64,000 bases of DNA from Picochlorum sp. 'celeri' (taxonomy: Eukaryota; Chlorophyta; Trebouxiophyceae). The notes under the pieces are model-generated. The model was not told the origin of the DNA. It made no database searches and saw nothing but the letters and a program-made list of their open reading frames with translations. A program made the translations under genes and the position numbers. Every line of letters starts with the position of its first letter. The first letter of the stretch is position 1. Positions 51,831 to 62,903 of this stretch are shown here, piece after piece. The stretch covers positions 558,001 through 622,000 of the forward strand of contig JAACMV010000027.1 in assembly GCA_010909725.1 (NCBI GenBank), read 5' to 3'.

Positions 51831-53810
51831 AATGTGCTAATGAAAACGCGTCCTTGAGAGGACCAATTTCTTGTCTTTGAAGCTTGAATTTGTTTTGTCC
51901 GATACCCAAGACTTCGGCAATTTTGTGCCCCAGAGCCTGAACTCGTTCTCTAACAGAACCCAATTCTACTTGCAGAACCTGGCCATTCAAAAGATCATTT
52001 TTCTCATCATCTGGACACTGGATTTGCACTGTAATGGGTCCTTGATGAGCTTCTGCAAATTCGTCTTCGTCCATCAGAACGAGAGTACCTGAAGTCTTTT
52101 GACGCTTGCTTGCTTGTTCCTCATTGTCATCCTCACCTGCGTTGGCAGACCCTCCTGTTGGAGGAGGCACTGGAGGTGGGGGGATGGATGATGGGGGTGG
52201 CACTGGAGGCGGGGGAATGGATGAAGGAGGTGGCACTGGAGGTGGAGGAATGGATGGGTTTGGCATTGATGGTGGTGGTGGAACAGGCTGTGAAGGAGCT
52301 GTAGGAGCAGAAACAGGTGGCTGCACCCTATCATGCATTTGCTTCCCTAGTGCATCCTCTAAAGTTGAGCTATTTCCAAATACATCAGGCTTTGTTCTCG
52401 CCAATAAAGACAGATTTCTACTGATCTCGTCATCGCTGGCTTTTGCAGTTTCTTTAATCTTGGATAGCATGGCTTCCTTTTGAGTTTTCCATTTTGGATC
52501 TATCAGAGAAACTCTCATATGCTCTGCCATATCTTCCAAAGGCACCAGCTCTCCCGTGATTGGCGAGATGACAAATTTGGTTGGATCGTATCCAGTCTGT
52601 GCCACTGTATCTTGGCGCTTATAATTCTTGACCACTTTGATTGTACCTGGCCCTTCATCATCACTACCCTGCACTTCAACATCCTCTACATGAGGAGGAG
52701 GAATAGCCCGTTGACCTTGTGCAATAAGCTCGGCTTCTTCCTCATCCATTTTCACAGGTGCCTCTTGCTCCTGGAATTGGATATCCCTTGCAAGCCTCAT
52801 GGCATCTTGTAGTGTAATGGGAGGAGGCAAGCCTTGTTCTTCACCCTCATCAAAATTGATAGTCTCCACAATAACAAAATCGTGCCAGTCCGTCGAAAGC
52901 ATTGCAATACGTTCTGCCTCCTCGGCCTCTTTCCTCTCCTTCTCTTCCTTGTCTTGAATTCTCTCAAACTCCAAGCGCTTCAAAGCCCTGTTCAAACAAT
53001 GCATTCTGCTCAACTGATCCTTTTTTAGCTTTGGAAGAAGATCTTTTGGTGGCATCAAAACCTTGGAGTAGCTGTCACACATCTTTGTGAAAAAACGAAA
53101 CAAGGAATGCGTGGGCTTTAGAAAATTATATTGGGGATTTGCATGCTCCCTGGATGACAAGCCTGTCAGGAAAGACTTGCCGTTTCGGGCAACAAACTGA
53201 GCTGTTATCTTCATCAAATCCAAATCCTCAGTTGTAATACCATCTGGCACGTGTATTGTGTAGAATTCATCCTCTGGTGGCTCCACTGGCTGAATAGCTG
53301 GAAGAACAGACTTTTTTGGCGGAGGCACCTCTGCCAAAGATGGCCTTTGCTCTTCGGCCTTTTCCGCTCGTTCTTCCTCATCTGGTGATCTAATTTTCTC
53401 TATCTGCCGCTTGTAATATGCATTATACGGATCTCCATCCTTTAAAAAATTGAATTTTGGATTCCCCGACTCGTTCGCTAGAATTTTCTGCTCGAATTCC
53501 TCACCTGCGAATATAAATGAGTTTAGAATTTGATTCTATCAATATAAACAAAGAAAGATGTATCTGGAAGAGAGGAAATAAGGAGTTTCCCCCGCACAAA
53601 CAAATTTTTTCGTAAAAGTCCTTCATGCCAAACACACGTACCATTCTTCGCCACAAATTGGGCTGTTTTATCTGCTATTGCTTTGATATCAGGTGGAGGA
53701 ATAATGAGGCCAATCTCATGGGTTTGAGTGTCAACCTGTTCAGTTCCTGTCCCAAAGCTTGATTTCACCTCGCCCACGGGCACAACGGCACCGTTTCCAG
53801 GAGATGTCAT
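51760..53810 (-). CDS. SF3A1: Splicing factor 3A subunit 1 (SF3a120/PRP21)
   Basis: Exon 1 (53810-53642) and exon 2 (53504-51760) are split by a 137-nt intron (gtacgt...ttcgcag); 637 residues. The join rebuilds the first SURP module (TAQFVAKNG-EEFEQ then NPKFNFL and DPYNAYYKRQ). The second SURP follows (ITAQFVARNGKSFL, NPQYNFLKPTHSLF). Next are the SF3a60-binding and acidic regions, a Pro repeat of PPPPVPPPSSI units, and a C-terminal ubiquitin-like domain ending in a basic GGRR tail that contacts U1 snRNA in other species. It is part of U2 snRNP. Shorter than human (793). Convergent with the FN3 gene. Confidence 0.95.
52153..52260. repeat. Proline-coding minisatellite in SF3A1
   Basis: About three and a half units of a 30-bp GGTGG-rich repeat on the plus strand encode repeated IPPPPVPPPSS on the minus strand. 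Copy number could vary between strains. Confidence 0.7.
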
Positions 53811-53950
53811 AGCGTACTATTCATAGAAGATGAAAAAAAATAAATAAAAAGTGGCAAGATGGGAGCACAAGTTGTTACCAAATGATCTATTTCCAATCAT
53901 CATCAAGCATGCAGATGAATTCATCTCTTCGAAGAGGAGGAGCAAGATGA

Positions 53951-55099
53951 TCAAATGTAATGGTCCTGTATGTATATTGCATAGAGAATGAAGAGCAATA
54001 TACTCAGGCTTCCAAGAGAGAGAACAAGCAGTATTTGAGATCCATGCTCATATGGAAAGGCATGAGGCACACGGCAGTCATGGTATTCACATAGGCCCTG
54101 CTGGAGTACCCTGCATGGGGGATCCTTTGGCGGATCAATAGTTCTGACTGCTTCCTCCTCCAGTGTGACATTCATGAGGATTGCACCAAATCGAAGTGTT
54201 GACACAGATTCGTTTGCATTACTCGCATCGGATGATATGCAGAGGATGAAACAGACATTGCTTCCTTTGTGAAGATATGGCCTCATTGCTGTGGTGAGCC
54301 TGGATTCTCTCCAAGGAACATATTGTTTCTTTTCACCACCTGCAGAAGAAATTGATCGTATGCATTCCCTCAAAGTCATCAGGCTTTTATTAATCTGAAT
54401 CCCTTCTAGCATTCCCTGACCAGATGTTCTGGCTTTTGAGCATCTCTCACAGCCAGCAAGATCAATAAACGTTAACGAGGCGGCCTGAAATCCAAGAATT
54501 CCCGAATCAAATGGCTCTATGTATATGCGAATCAGTCCGTGTGATCTGGACGAAGATTTATTGAGACCTGTCGAGCTAGATGACCTCTGAATTTGAATGT
54601 GCTGCAGGACATCTCTGAACTGGTCCAAGCTTGCAATCGGTTTCCTATTACCTTTAGAAGATCCAGATGGAACCAGATCGATCAGCTTGTCATTATACAC
54701 TTCAAAGGAACCCAAGGATACCTGGTGCCCGTTTCGTAGAATATATTCCATTGCCACTTCCAAGAGACCTGGGTGCTGGCGAGACCCAAACATGGTGAAA
54801 GTTTTGCCAGAGCCGCTCTGGCCATAACAGCATATCAAGGCCGATTTTCCCTCTTCCAAACATTCTTTTAAATAATCTTTCTCCAAAGATATGTCTTGGC
54901 TAGCCTCAACGGTGGATCTATTCGCGCCTATGACCTCAGTACACGACAAGGTATATGTACTACGGTATTCCTCCTTCTTGGTGTCTTGAGACTTGCATAC
55001 ATTACATGTTACTGATATTTTTGATTGATTGAATTCAACTACAGATCCAGAAGCCGCGGGCTTGATTCTGACGAACACTTTGACGTCTGTGTTTTGCAT
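53951..55099 (-). CDS. Minimal kinesin with C-terminal membrane anchor
   Basis: 382 residues from the true ATG at 55099 (the upstream frame lacks an ATG). It is almost only a motor domain: it begins MQNTDVKVFVRIKP, P-loop GQSGSGKT (93-100), switch I NKSSSRSHG, switch II DLAGCER and the following INKSLMTLRECI. The usual neck and stalk are missing. After a short cysteine-containing linker the protein ends in a hydrophobic helix (about 356-377, ILLVLSLGSLSILLFILY) with five residues behind it, a tail-anchor layout. It would place a kinesin motor directly on a membrane. No family can be assigned firmly. No intron. Confidence 0.8.
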   Translation of the reverse strand: MQNTDVKVFVRIKPAASGSVVEFNQSKISVTCNVCKSQDTKKEEYRSTYTLSCTEVIGANRSTVEASQDISLEKDYLKECLEEGKSALICCYGQSGSGKTFTMFGSRQHPGLLEVAMEYILRNGHQVSLGSFEVYNDKLIDLVPSGSSKGNRKPIASLDQFRDVLQHIQIQRSSSSTGLNKSSSRSHGLIRIYIEPFDSGILGFQAASLTFIDLAGCERCSKARTSGQGMLEGIQINKSLMTLRECIRSISSAGGEKKQYVPWRESRLTTAMRPYLHKGSNVCFILCISSDASNANESVSTLRFGAILMNVTLEEEAVRTIDPPKDPPCRVLQQGLCEYHDCRVPHAFPYEHGSQILLVLSLGSLSILLFILYAIYIQDHYI

Positions 55100-55273
55100 G
55101 AGAGAGATATACTCGATATACAAAGAGGAATATCTTTTCAAGTGTCTAATCAAAGTTTTAGATATATATTAATGTATAGATGTATCTAGTAGTAAGAACC
55201 ATACATATCTCCATTCTAGGATGTTGCCAACCCCTTCATGCAGGCTGCATGGCTGCCATGGTTGGTCAAGCCT

Positions 55274-57124
55274 TTACGAGGGTTTTGTGGTCCTTGGGAT
55301 ATATGCACGGAACAAGTACTTGTGTGGATCCTGATAGTCCCGTAAAATAGTTGCTGCTCTGAAGAATTCTTTTCTCAACACATCTTTGCTTTGGCGGTCG
55401 ACTGTCCTCCCCAGGTCGTGACTTAGGACAAATGGGTCCTCAACACATAAGAGATGCCTGTCTCTGCCCACACGTTTGGTCCACCCTTTCTCTTCTTTTG
55501 ATATTGACTTCCCCAGTCTAATGCTTATCACACTGTTTGAGTAGTCGTGTCTCCACGCCCAGTATTCAAAAAATTCCCAGACCAATTCTGCTACACTTTG
55601 CGTGTTCTTTGCTCCATACTGACTCAAGGTGGACACTGCATCAAAATATTTTACCTCCCATTCACCCACATTCTGCGAGATGGTTGGTGGCATTTCCTGA
55701 AGAACCGGTAGAATTGGTGGACTTCTTGTTTGAAGGTGGAAAATGCACATGAGCACGTAGCAATATGAGGATAATGTGCCCTGATATGGGTCATTGACCT
55801 GTCTCTTCTTCGCCCAATTCTTCACAATGAGGACGAGCTGAGATAATCGAGGATCTATGGCACAGTAATCTGCCAGCAACCTAGTATTTAAGCAAGCCAA
55901 GGTATTGTTTATTGTAATATCCACATGTGTACCTGTCACTGGATACACAAATTTCACGACTGGCACTCTGGCATGACCAAGAATGAGCACATCCTTCATT
56001 CCAAGCCCTTCAAACATTTCTCCAATGGACTCAATTAATGCTGTTTTCCTCTCCTCTCCTTCCTCCCCTTCTGGCAAGGTGACTTGTACGCTGACATCAA
56101 TGTCATTACTGCTCCTGACACACAGACCATTTGCTGTTGATCCAAATAATTCAGCGTTCACATCGTTTCCCAATAACTCCTTCACGCGTTTCTCCACAAA
56201 TTCGAATGCAGTGCTCCATGACATCCTATCCTCTTCCGTAGGGCTCAATCCCTCAGCCATAGAAAGCAAAGCATCATTCACTACTGTCATTGACGCCAAA
56301 GGCTTTCTACCGTCATGACGATGATCCATGATATCCACCCATCTATTTTGTCTCTGTTGATACTGATGCTTTGGCTTGTCACTCTTCCTGGATTCACCAT
56401 GCGTTTCCTCACCATCCTGATGGTCATGATGCTTCCTGTTTGCTGCAGGTGTTTCCAATGCATTTCCTCTCTGCCCAAATCTATTCCTGTCATTAGACTG
56501 TTCGGTTTTATTCCTGGGAGACAGACCTTCATGCGGATCATCCAAGCGCACATTAGATTTCAATAATGCAGCTATTGATTCTGCAATCACAGCATCAGAT
56601 GCTTGCTGCTGAGTCATGGGAGCCGGCAACCCTCTTTCTTCGCGAGACATGGTAATTTCTGGAGGATACGGATTATAATTTCTGACCTGAGGTGGTGGCT
56701 GTGGTGGGGTGGGCCCCCTAGCATACCTCTCTCCATTGGGTTGCATGGGTGAAGGGTAGCCCAACATCCCGTCTCCTCGGTAGCCCTGCCGCTGCATCAT
56801 ATCATGCATAATCCTCTCATCAGAAAATAATGTCGGCCTTGGTAGAGGAGGCCTGACCATACCATGCGGCACTTGCAGATGTGGGTTGTTTTGACTCTGT
56901 GCCTGCTCCCACCTGGCCAGTCGTTCTAAATCACTCGCCATGATAGGACGAGGAGCAGGTCCCATATTATTAGAATTTAAATTATTGTGGGCAAACATTG
57001 GGATCCCTACTGAGCCTGCCGGCGGTTGCTGCTGGACTCCAGGACTGCCTAGCGACCTGAACAGAGAACCCTGTTCCTGCTCTTGACGAGCAGGCTGACT
57101 TTGAGGTGGACCCCCTCTATCCAT
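55274..57124 (-). CDS. Terminal uridylyltransferase / non-canonical poly(A) polymerase
   Basis: 616 residues from the ATG at 57124; the frame upstream has no ATG. Residues 1-280 are disordered (Pro, Gln and Asn-rich). The nucleotidyltransferase fold begins near 310: ELFGSTANGLCVRSSNDIDVS gives the Gly-Ser (328-329) and the two catalytic Asp (341, 343), with the third Asp in HVDITI. The PAP-associated part has VKNWAKKRQVNDP, LSSYCYVLM and VEDPFVLSHDLGRTV. The layout with a long disordered N-terminus is like plant URT1, which uridylates deadenylated mRNA. A poly(A)-adding GLD2-like activity is the alternative. No intron. Confidence 0.87.
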   Translation of the reverse strand: MDRGGPPQSQPARQEQEQGSLFRSLGSPGVQQQPPAGSVGIPMFAHNNLNSNNMGPAPRPIMASDLERLARWEQAQSQNNPHLQVPHGMVRPPLPRPTLFSDERIMHDMMQRQGYRGDGMLGYPSPMQPNGERYARGPTPPQPPPQVRNYNPYPPEITMSREERGLPAPMTQQQASDAVIAESIAALLKSNVRLDDPHEGLSPRNKTEQSNDRNRFGQRGNALETPAANRKHHDHQDGEETHGESRKSDKPKHQYQQRQNRWVDIMDHRHDGRKPLASMTVVNDALLSMAEGLSPTEEDRMSWSTAFEFVEKRVKELLGNDVNAELFGSTANGLCVRSSNDIDVSVQVTLPEGEEGEERKTALIESIGEMFEGLGMKDVLILGHARVPVVKFVYPVTGTHVDITINNTLACLNTRLLADYCAIDPRLSQLVLIVKNWAKKRQVNDPYQGTLSSYCYVLMCIFHLQTRSPPILPVLQEMPPTISQNVGEWEVKYFDAVSTLSQYGAKNTQSVAELVWEFFEYWAWRHDYSNSVISIRLGKSISKEEKGWTKRVGRDRHLLCVEDPFVLSHDLGRTVDRQSKDVLRKEFFRAATILRDYQDPHKYLFRAYIPRTTKPS

Positions 57125-57448
57125 TATATACTTGAAAAAATGGCTCTCTGGACATTGGGGCGTTACCCTTGAGGTTCCAAACAAGCCTCGCGCGATTATA
57201 CTTGCGTATTTATTTAAGGCACAAGTTGGAATTTTCTTGGTTTTGTTCCCTTGTCATGCCAAGTGAGATGATTTTTGAGTTGAATGAATTATTTCAGTTC
57301 ATACCAATGTTGATGACAAACAAGGGAAGAAGAATGATCGTCCTAATAACAAGGAAGGGTGACAATTTGAAATCAGTTGGACTGTAGATTCGTCGTAACC
57401 CGGTAGAGACGAGGCAGCAGGGGATGTGTGTTGTTTATTAACCTCAAA
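57125..57448. other. Divergent spacer between the nucleotidyltransferase and LMBRD2
   Basis: 324 bp. It contains TATTTATTTAAGG near 57207-57219, a copy of the TTATTTAAGG-like box seen at other gene starts. No gene seen. Confidence 0.45.
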
Positions 57449-59408
57449 ATGGTCCTATACATATTTTATGGTATTTGTGTGGCATGTGCTGCCATTATGT
57501 CGGCAGTTCTGCTGCATAGGTACGCTGCTCCAAAGAGAGTCAGCTTTCTGGTGCTTCTGATAACGTGGTATGGGTGGTTGACGTCATTCAGTGTGGTGGC
57601 TCTGGTTCCTCTGGATGTATATACAACTCTTTCTGGTGAAGGCAATGTCAATGTGGTCCTGTATTTATGGAGAGTATCGTACTGGTCTACCCAGTTGCTC
57701 ACTTGGCTGGCCATTCCTGTACTGCAGCATTATTCTCTTTCTGGGGCTCCTAGTGTGCTTGGGAGATTTGGATATGCATTGAATAGAATGTGGAAGTTTT
57801 ATGCCATTGTTGGTGTTTTAGCAGTGTTGGGAGTGCTTGTCGCCGCTGCATTTGGAAAATTAGAGCTCGCTACATTGCCACAGTTGATTGTAACCTTTTC
57901 TAATACATATGGGTTGGTTGCTATCATGGCCCTGCTTGGGTATGGAATGGTAGAGGTTCCAAAAGTTTTGTGGAGACGCTCTTTTCCTGAAACTAGATTG
58001 AAATGGCACCTTCATCGAGTTGGAAAGTCGTGTGATCGACTTGAGAAGGCATCAAAGGAATTGGAACAGTGCCTTATTATTGTTGTCATAACTATGCAAC
58101 AAATACCCAGATCTGAGACGGAATTACGTGAACAGGCAATATCGCTAATGAACTTTGCTAACAAGGCTTCTCCCATTCCTTTAAAGGCCCTTCAGTCCTC
58201 TAAGATTGATGTGGAAAGTTTGGAAGAAAGGGACCTTGACTATGCAGGGGATGCAGAGGGTGTTGCATCTCTCAGGGAGAGATTAAAGCGAGCTATTGCA
58301 GAATTCGTGGGATCAAGAGGTGATTACATAGCTTATTTAAAGAAGGCTATTGAATTAGAAGCTTTATGCAAATCTAGGCAGATTGGTGTGTACCAACCTC
58401 TTGAGAATGCTGGGTGGCTTGCAGAAGTTGGGTGGCACTACAAGTGTCGAATACGACCATATGTACAGCGTTTGGGAGCATTTATTTGTGCATCAACATC
58501 CGCTTTAGTCGTATGGTGTGAAGCAACCATCGCTTCAGGTCGGCATCCTGATTTGTCGCCATTCTCCATTGTAAGTTCACTTTGTTTCCAAGAATCCTTC
58601 ATGCAGGAATTTTATAGATATGTCTTTGAATGCAGCTGATACATGAACGGAGTCTCAAATATTCTCAATGGCTGATACAATTTTTCGTAGCAGCACCCTT
58701 GGGGTATGTGTGTGTGTGTACGTTTTTCTCACTATTCAAACTTGGAAGTCTGGGACCATATCACATGGTTCAAAGAGCAACGTGGTCTTGGTCGTTACTG
58801 CTCAATGCCTCTCTCCTCTCTCGCTTCGCTGCCCCTTTATGCTTTAATTATTTACACGTCATACGAATGACTGGAAAACAGCGTGGAGGAAGAACAATGG
58901 TCTTCGTAGACTCGATGGGAATGGAGGATGTTCCCTTACTGGGTGCAGGATTTAATGTTTGGTTTCCTCTTGTTATGGTAGTCTATGTTGGGATCCTGAC
59001 GACTGGCATATTTGAACAATGCTTTACGAAAGTATTTGTTCCTCGGAACTAAGATTTGACTCTGAGAAGGCAGATGACGAACATTCTTCTAAAGGACAAG
59101 GGCTGCTTGCAGTAGAGCATGAAAACCTGAATCGAGGAGGCACCCTTGGGGAAGGATGCAACGTGTTTGGAATGCAGTCTAGCCTAGAGGATAATTCGAC
59201 AGATGCGGAATTAGAAAAGATGTCCAACGGGAAATATTGGAATAGGAGGACATTGTCAGTAGAGTTGGGTACATCAAAGTACACATCAACACAAAGGTTA
59301 AACTCGTCTCAATATGACTCCAGTTTGGCGAATAAAGAAGAGGAAGACGAGGAAAATGCTATACGAGATGAAGCCGATGCGTTATTCTCTGGTCTAGGCA
59401 GGAAATAG
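57449..59408 (+). CDS. LMBR1-domain membrane protein (LMBRD2-like), frame break near 3' end
   Basis: Exon 1 is 57449-58570 (first ATG of the frame) and exon 2 starts at 58636 after a 65-nt intron (gtaagt...aatgcag). The protein has about nine membrane spans and a central coiled region (KWHLHRVGKSCDRLEKASKELE), as in LMBRD2, which regulates GPCR signalling in animals. Exon 2's frame stops at 59052, just after the last span, but the next frame (to 59408) continues with the expected acidic/basic cytosolic tail (SEKADDEHSSKGQGLL). No normal-size intron fixes the frame. A 35- or 38-nt GT-AG intron starting at 59032 would, as would a one-base insertion; a sequencing error is possible. Confidence 0.8.
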
Positions 59409-59504
59409 ATTTACAAGTAGTTCATTGTTGATATTTTGATTGATAATCATGTACATGGTTTTTTTTTCTTTGCATTGCTGTTACTATTGTATTTTCCAAA
59501 AAAG

Positions 59505-60887
59505 TTAAGATATGGTCTTTGGGGGAGACTTCTGAGGCGATTTATACACATTTTCGAGAGACTTTTTAACCTTTCTTGGAGATGGCTTGTCTGGTGATTT
59601 TGCCTTCCAAGGAGAATACAATCTGTCGGTATCACCTTGCAAACTCTTACTTGGAGTGCTCAAAACATCATCCAGTAAGCTAGAAGTCTCGCTGTCAGCA
59701 TCTTCTTGGACTTGCGTATCCTTAGAACCATTGTATGCCTGTATACAGCTGAAAACAACCCCCAGCCCTCCAACAATGACAATGACAGATACTGTGCCCA
59801 TCATTTTACCTACAAGAGATTGAGGTCTTCCATAAAAGAGAATTTTCTGCAACACTGTCGCCTTTAGTGCGATATGAATAGACGCTCCCAAGATTTCCGG
59901 GCCAGGTGGTGACCTCGCCTTGATCTCAGAGCTCAAGAATAGAGCCGGCTGACTTCCTTTCTCTACATATCGAGAGAAGAGGCTAACAATCACTCTGTGG
60001 CTCCGAGGTAACAAACCAACCCACCTCCAAGGACCAAATAGCAGCGCACTGCATAGAAGAAGAAAGCATTTAGAATTTTTTCCATCGGTGATATCTAGAG
60101 TCAAATGCTACGCACGAGGCAGAAGACTGTCTACCATTCAACCAGACAGGTTTTGCAGCTCTCCCGACTAGTTTCCCTCCATATGTGCTCATACTTGCAG
60201 AGACGTGAGCATATCGACGCTCTGGATGCAATTTTTCGTATTCAGATGGCACTTCAATTTCCATCCAAATATCCATTACCTGTCCTGGTGACACCAATGC
60301 CTTTTGATATTCCGCCTGCCCGTCCTGGTCAAGCACAAGCATGCTCTGTATCTGACCATCAGCATAGTACTGCGAAAGAGAATTCAAAGATATATTCGAT
60401 ACTAAATCGTTCCCTTGTAGCTCTAAAAGCATTGGCATCGAATAATGCAATCTCTGAGGAGCAAATGCATGAGTCACCACCAAATATGCCACGACAACCA
60501 ATGCCAGGGTGACAAGAGCAGAGGATGTCAAGGCAATGATAGCCAAAATGAAGTTCCATAAGCCACTGCGAGGTACTATTGGAGGCGGTGATGACTCATT
60601 TTTATCAATTTCTTTCAGAATAGTCTCTTGGATTCTTCTATCATTCAACAGAATGCTCTCGTCATGATCAAGTTCCTGCAAAACGACCAAAGAGAAACAG
60701 TCCTCAACTCAAAAGTGCAAGCTCGACCAATGCACCGCATGTGATTATTGTTCTCATTAAGAGCAAAAACAGATGAAATCATTCGTACCTCTAATGTGGC
60801 CCACGTATGCGTCTCTTGTGGAGATTGTTTTTTGTCGCCATTGTCCACCTGGACAGGCGATCCAGACCCTTTGCCATCATCTGACAT
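59505..60887 (-). CDS. Seipin, lipid-droplet biogenesis protein
   Basis: Three exons: 60887-60789, 60675-60116 and 60048-59505, with introns of 113 nt (gtacga...tttgcag) and 67 nt (gtgcgt...tatgcag); 400 residues. An N-terminal membrane span (LAIIALTSSALVTLALVVVA) is followed by the luminal seipin fold: LHYSMPMLLELQG, GQVMDIWMEIEVPSEYE, then after the second junction SALLFGPWRW, SHRVIVSLFSRYVE and IHIALKATVLQKIL. A second span and a Ser/Pro/Lys-rich cytosolic tail complete it. Seipin rings sit at ER-lipid droplet contacts and control droplet formation. Convergent with LMBRD2. Confidence 0.9.
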
Positions 60888-61122
60888 GGTATCAGAAACT
60901 GAAATTCATTTTAAATTATAATATTTTTACTGGTTGTGCCACTCTTGGCAACGAATGAAGATGAGTTACATGACTGAAAAGATGCTGGACTTGAATTTGA
61001 AAAATGCCAGGATTCTGGCATTCGAACTTCGAATACACATTCGGAATGTACACATGTACTACACTGATGCAGTGCATATAGATTCCTATATTGATAGAGC
61101 ATGAGATCGTGGATATTGCTGG

Positions 61123-61167
61123 CTCTCTTTTCTCTCTCTTTCTCTCTCTGGCTACTCTCTCTCTCTT
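61123..61167. repeat. CT-rich microsatellite
   Basis: A run of TCTCTC units interrupted by TTT and GGCTA. On the minus strand it codes the Arg/Glu end of the putative zinc-finger protein, whose stop falls inside it. Confidence 0.8.
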
Positions 61168-62180
61168 CGATTCAACAGAGAATATTTTACTGAATCAGTT
61201 TGGCTTAAAAACATAATGCCTATACCTCTGCAATAAGATGATATCGCCTCCTTGACTTTTGAATGCATACATATTTGATATATCCTGAAATAGTATATCC
61301 TTGCTACATCTGCTCGATTTTCCATGTGTCGAGCAAGCTCGTGTGAGACCAGTGCCAACCATGACAGTATGCATGTTGCAGTGATTTCAAACATCGCAGG
61401 GTTCTCCTCGTATCCGTGGCTTGATATAAAAGAATCGTAATCATCGATTACCGAGTATTCCCCTGTCGGAATAATGTGCTTTATCAATAGTTTGATGAAA
61501 GAATCTGCGACTTCCCTGCTAAAAGTGGCTAGATATGGCTGCAAATCCCTCATGAAAGCCAAACCATCAGGTTTGGACATCAGGTAAATCTTTTTCCACA
61601 TTGCCTATTGCCTCCTCTACTCGATCGTTTCCACATTCCATATTGTCATTGACAAAGTTCGCCTGCTCGAAGTCGAGTGGATTGGACGTGTATGGGATAT
61701 TTTCTTGTTGATGACCACGCCTATTCTGCTCATCCATGTCCCTCTGCATAGCTTCTGCTGCTTCTTTCTTCGCCCCAAGAATCCTGATCATCTTTGGATT
61801 TTGAGGATATTTATCCTGGAAGAGCCCTGGATATTTTTCTGCCAATTGCACATCATACAGAGGATTCTGGACTTCAATCACAGAGGCAACCTCCTCATCA
61901 GGACAGCCGTCGAGGACGTCCGTAAAATGTGTAGAGGGCTGCTGGATACTTTCCCATAAGCTGATAATCAAAACCAACCCCAAGCGCATTTAACTTTGCA
62001 ATCATATCTCTATTATCTTTGCTGCACGTGAAAACCTCGCATTTGACACTCGACACAATTCAGCTCTGTTTCTCCTCGCGCTGGACAAATGTGACTCCCA
62101 ACTGTACCATAGTATCGTCCACAGCCCATACAAGGGGTATTAAAACGCCCCAAAGGCTCTTCAGAGAAATTGTATCGCAT
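61152..62180 (-). CDS. Putative zinc-finger protein, unknown function
   Basis: I propose three exons, 62180-62028, 61941-61600 and 61538-61152, with introns of 86 nt (gtgcag...tatccag) and 61 nt (gtggaa...tttgcag); 293 residues. Exon 1 encodes TPCMGCGRYYGTVGSHICP and LNCVECQMRGFH, that is CxxC, HxC and CxxC groups that could bind one or two zinc ions. The middle is polar and acidic; the last exon is helical with FREVADSFIKLL-like amphipathic segments. No family is recognised. An alternative start at 61989 gives a hydrophobic MRLGLVLIISLW beginning and drops the cysteines. The splice sites resemble the rest of the window but are not confirmed. Confidence 0.4.
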
Positions 62181-62903
62181 TGTTCATAGCAATTTCTGCG
62201 GTTCTTGCAGGGTTTTCTGTCTCGGCAGAAAAGGCGAATGGCAAGTTCACAATGCGATTTCTTGGGTATCTCTTGAGCAAATCATGCAGAATTACTTCTC
62301 CATTTGTATTTTAACAGAATTTAATTTAATAAACATATATTTTGAATGCTGTAATCAGCACATAGCCCATTGGGACCAAAACGGTTTCAAAGTCGGTTAC
62401 CACTGGTCTTGGCGCCCATGAACGGCGCCATGCTTTTTAAAATTTGCAGGAACAAGTCACATTTCCGGAAGTACAAGGAACCCAACCGCGGGGTCTCGAT
62501 GGGAAGAAAGAGCTGTACAGGAATCAAAATAATTCTACTTGAACATGTTGTAGATATACAATCCAACCGGCCAAACAAAATCAAATGAGGATGATGTCGA
62601 TGGATGAATATTCTTCATACGCACGCTTCCTCCACCTGGGGTGATGCACTCCCCTTCAGCTTCATATTATTTGTCTGCAGCTTCTCGAGTGGACAACTTC
62701 CATTTTGTCTCCTACTACATCAATGACGACATCATGACGTTCCAACTCTTCTCCATGGCAGTTTCCATCTCTTTGAGGAGTGTCAAACACCCCTCTCTAT
62801 ATTTTCTAACTGGGCATCCTTGTCGATCCTGACCACAGTAGCTTGCCGTACAAAATTCTCCTCGCATTTGTTCTGTATATGCTCATACGCCCCCCACTAT
62901 CCG
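62181..62903. other. Unresolved intergenic region
   Basis: 723 bp with only short open frames in both directions. Some minus-strand stretches near 62660-62890 read like coding sequence (for example CEENFVRQATVVRIDKD) but switch frame repeatedly, so they may be exons of the gene to the right, or decayed sequence. Confidence 0.35.
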
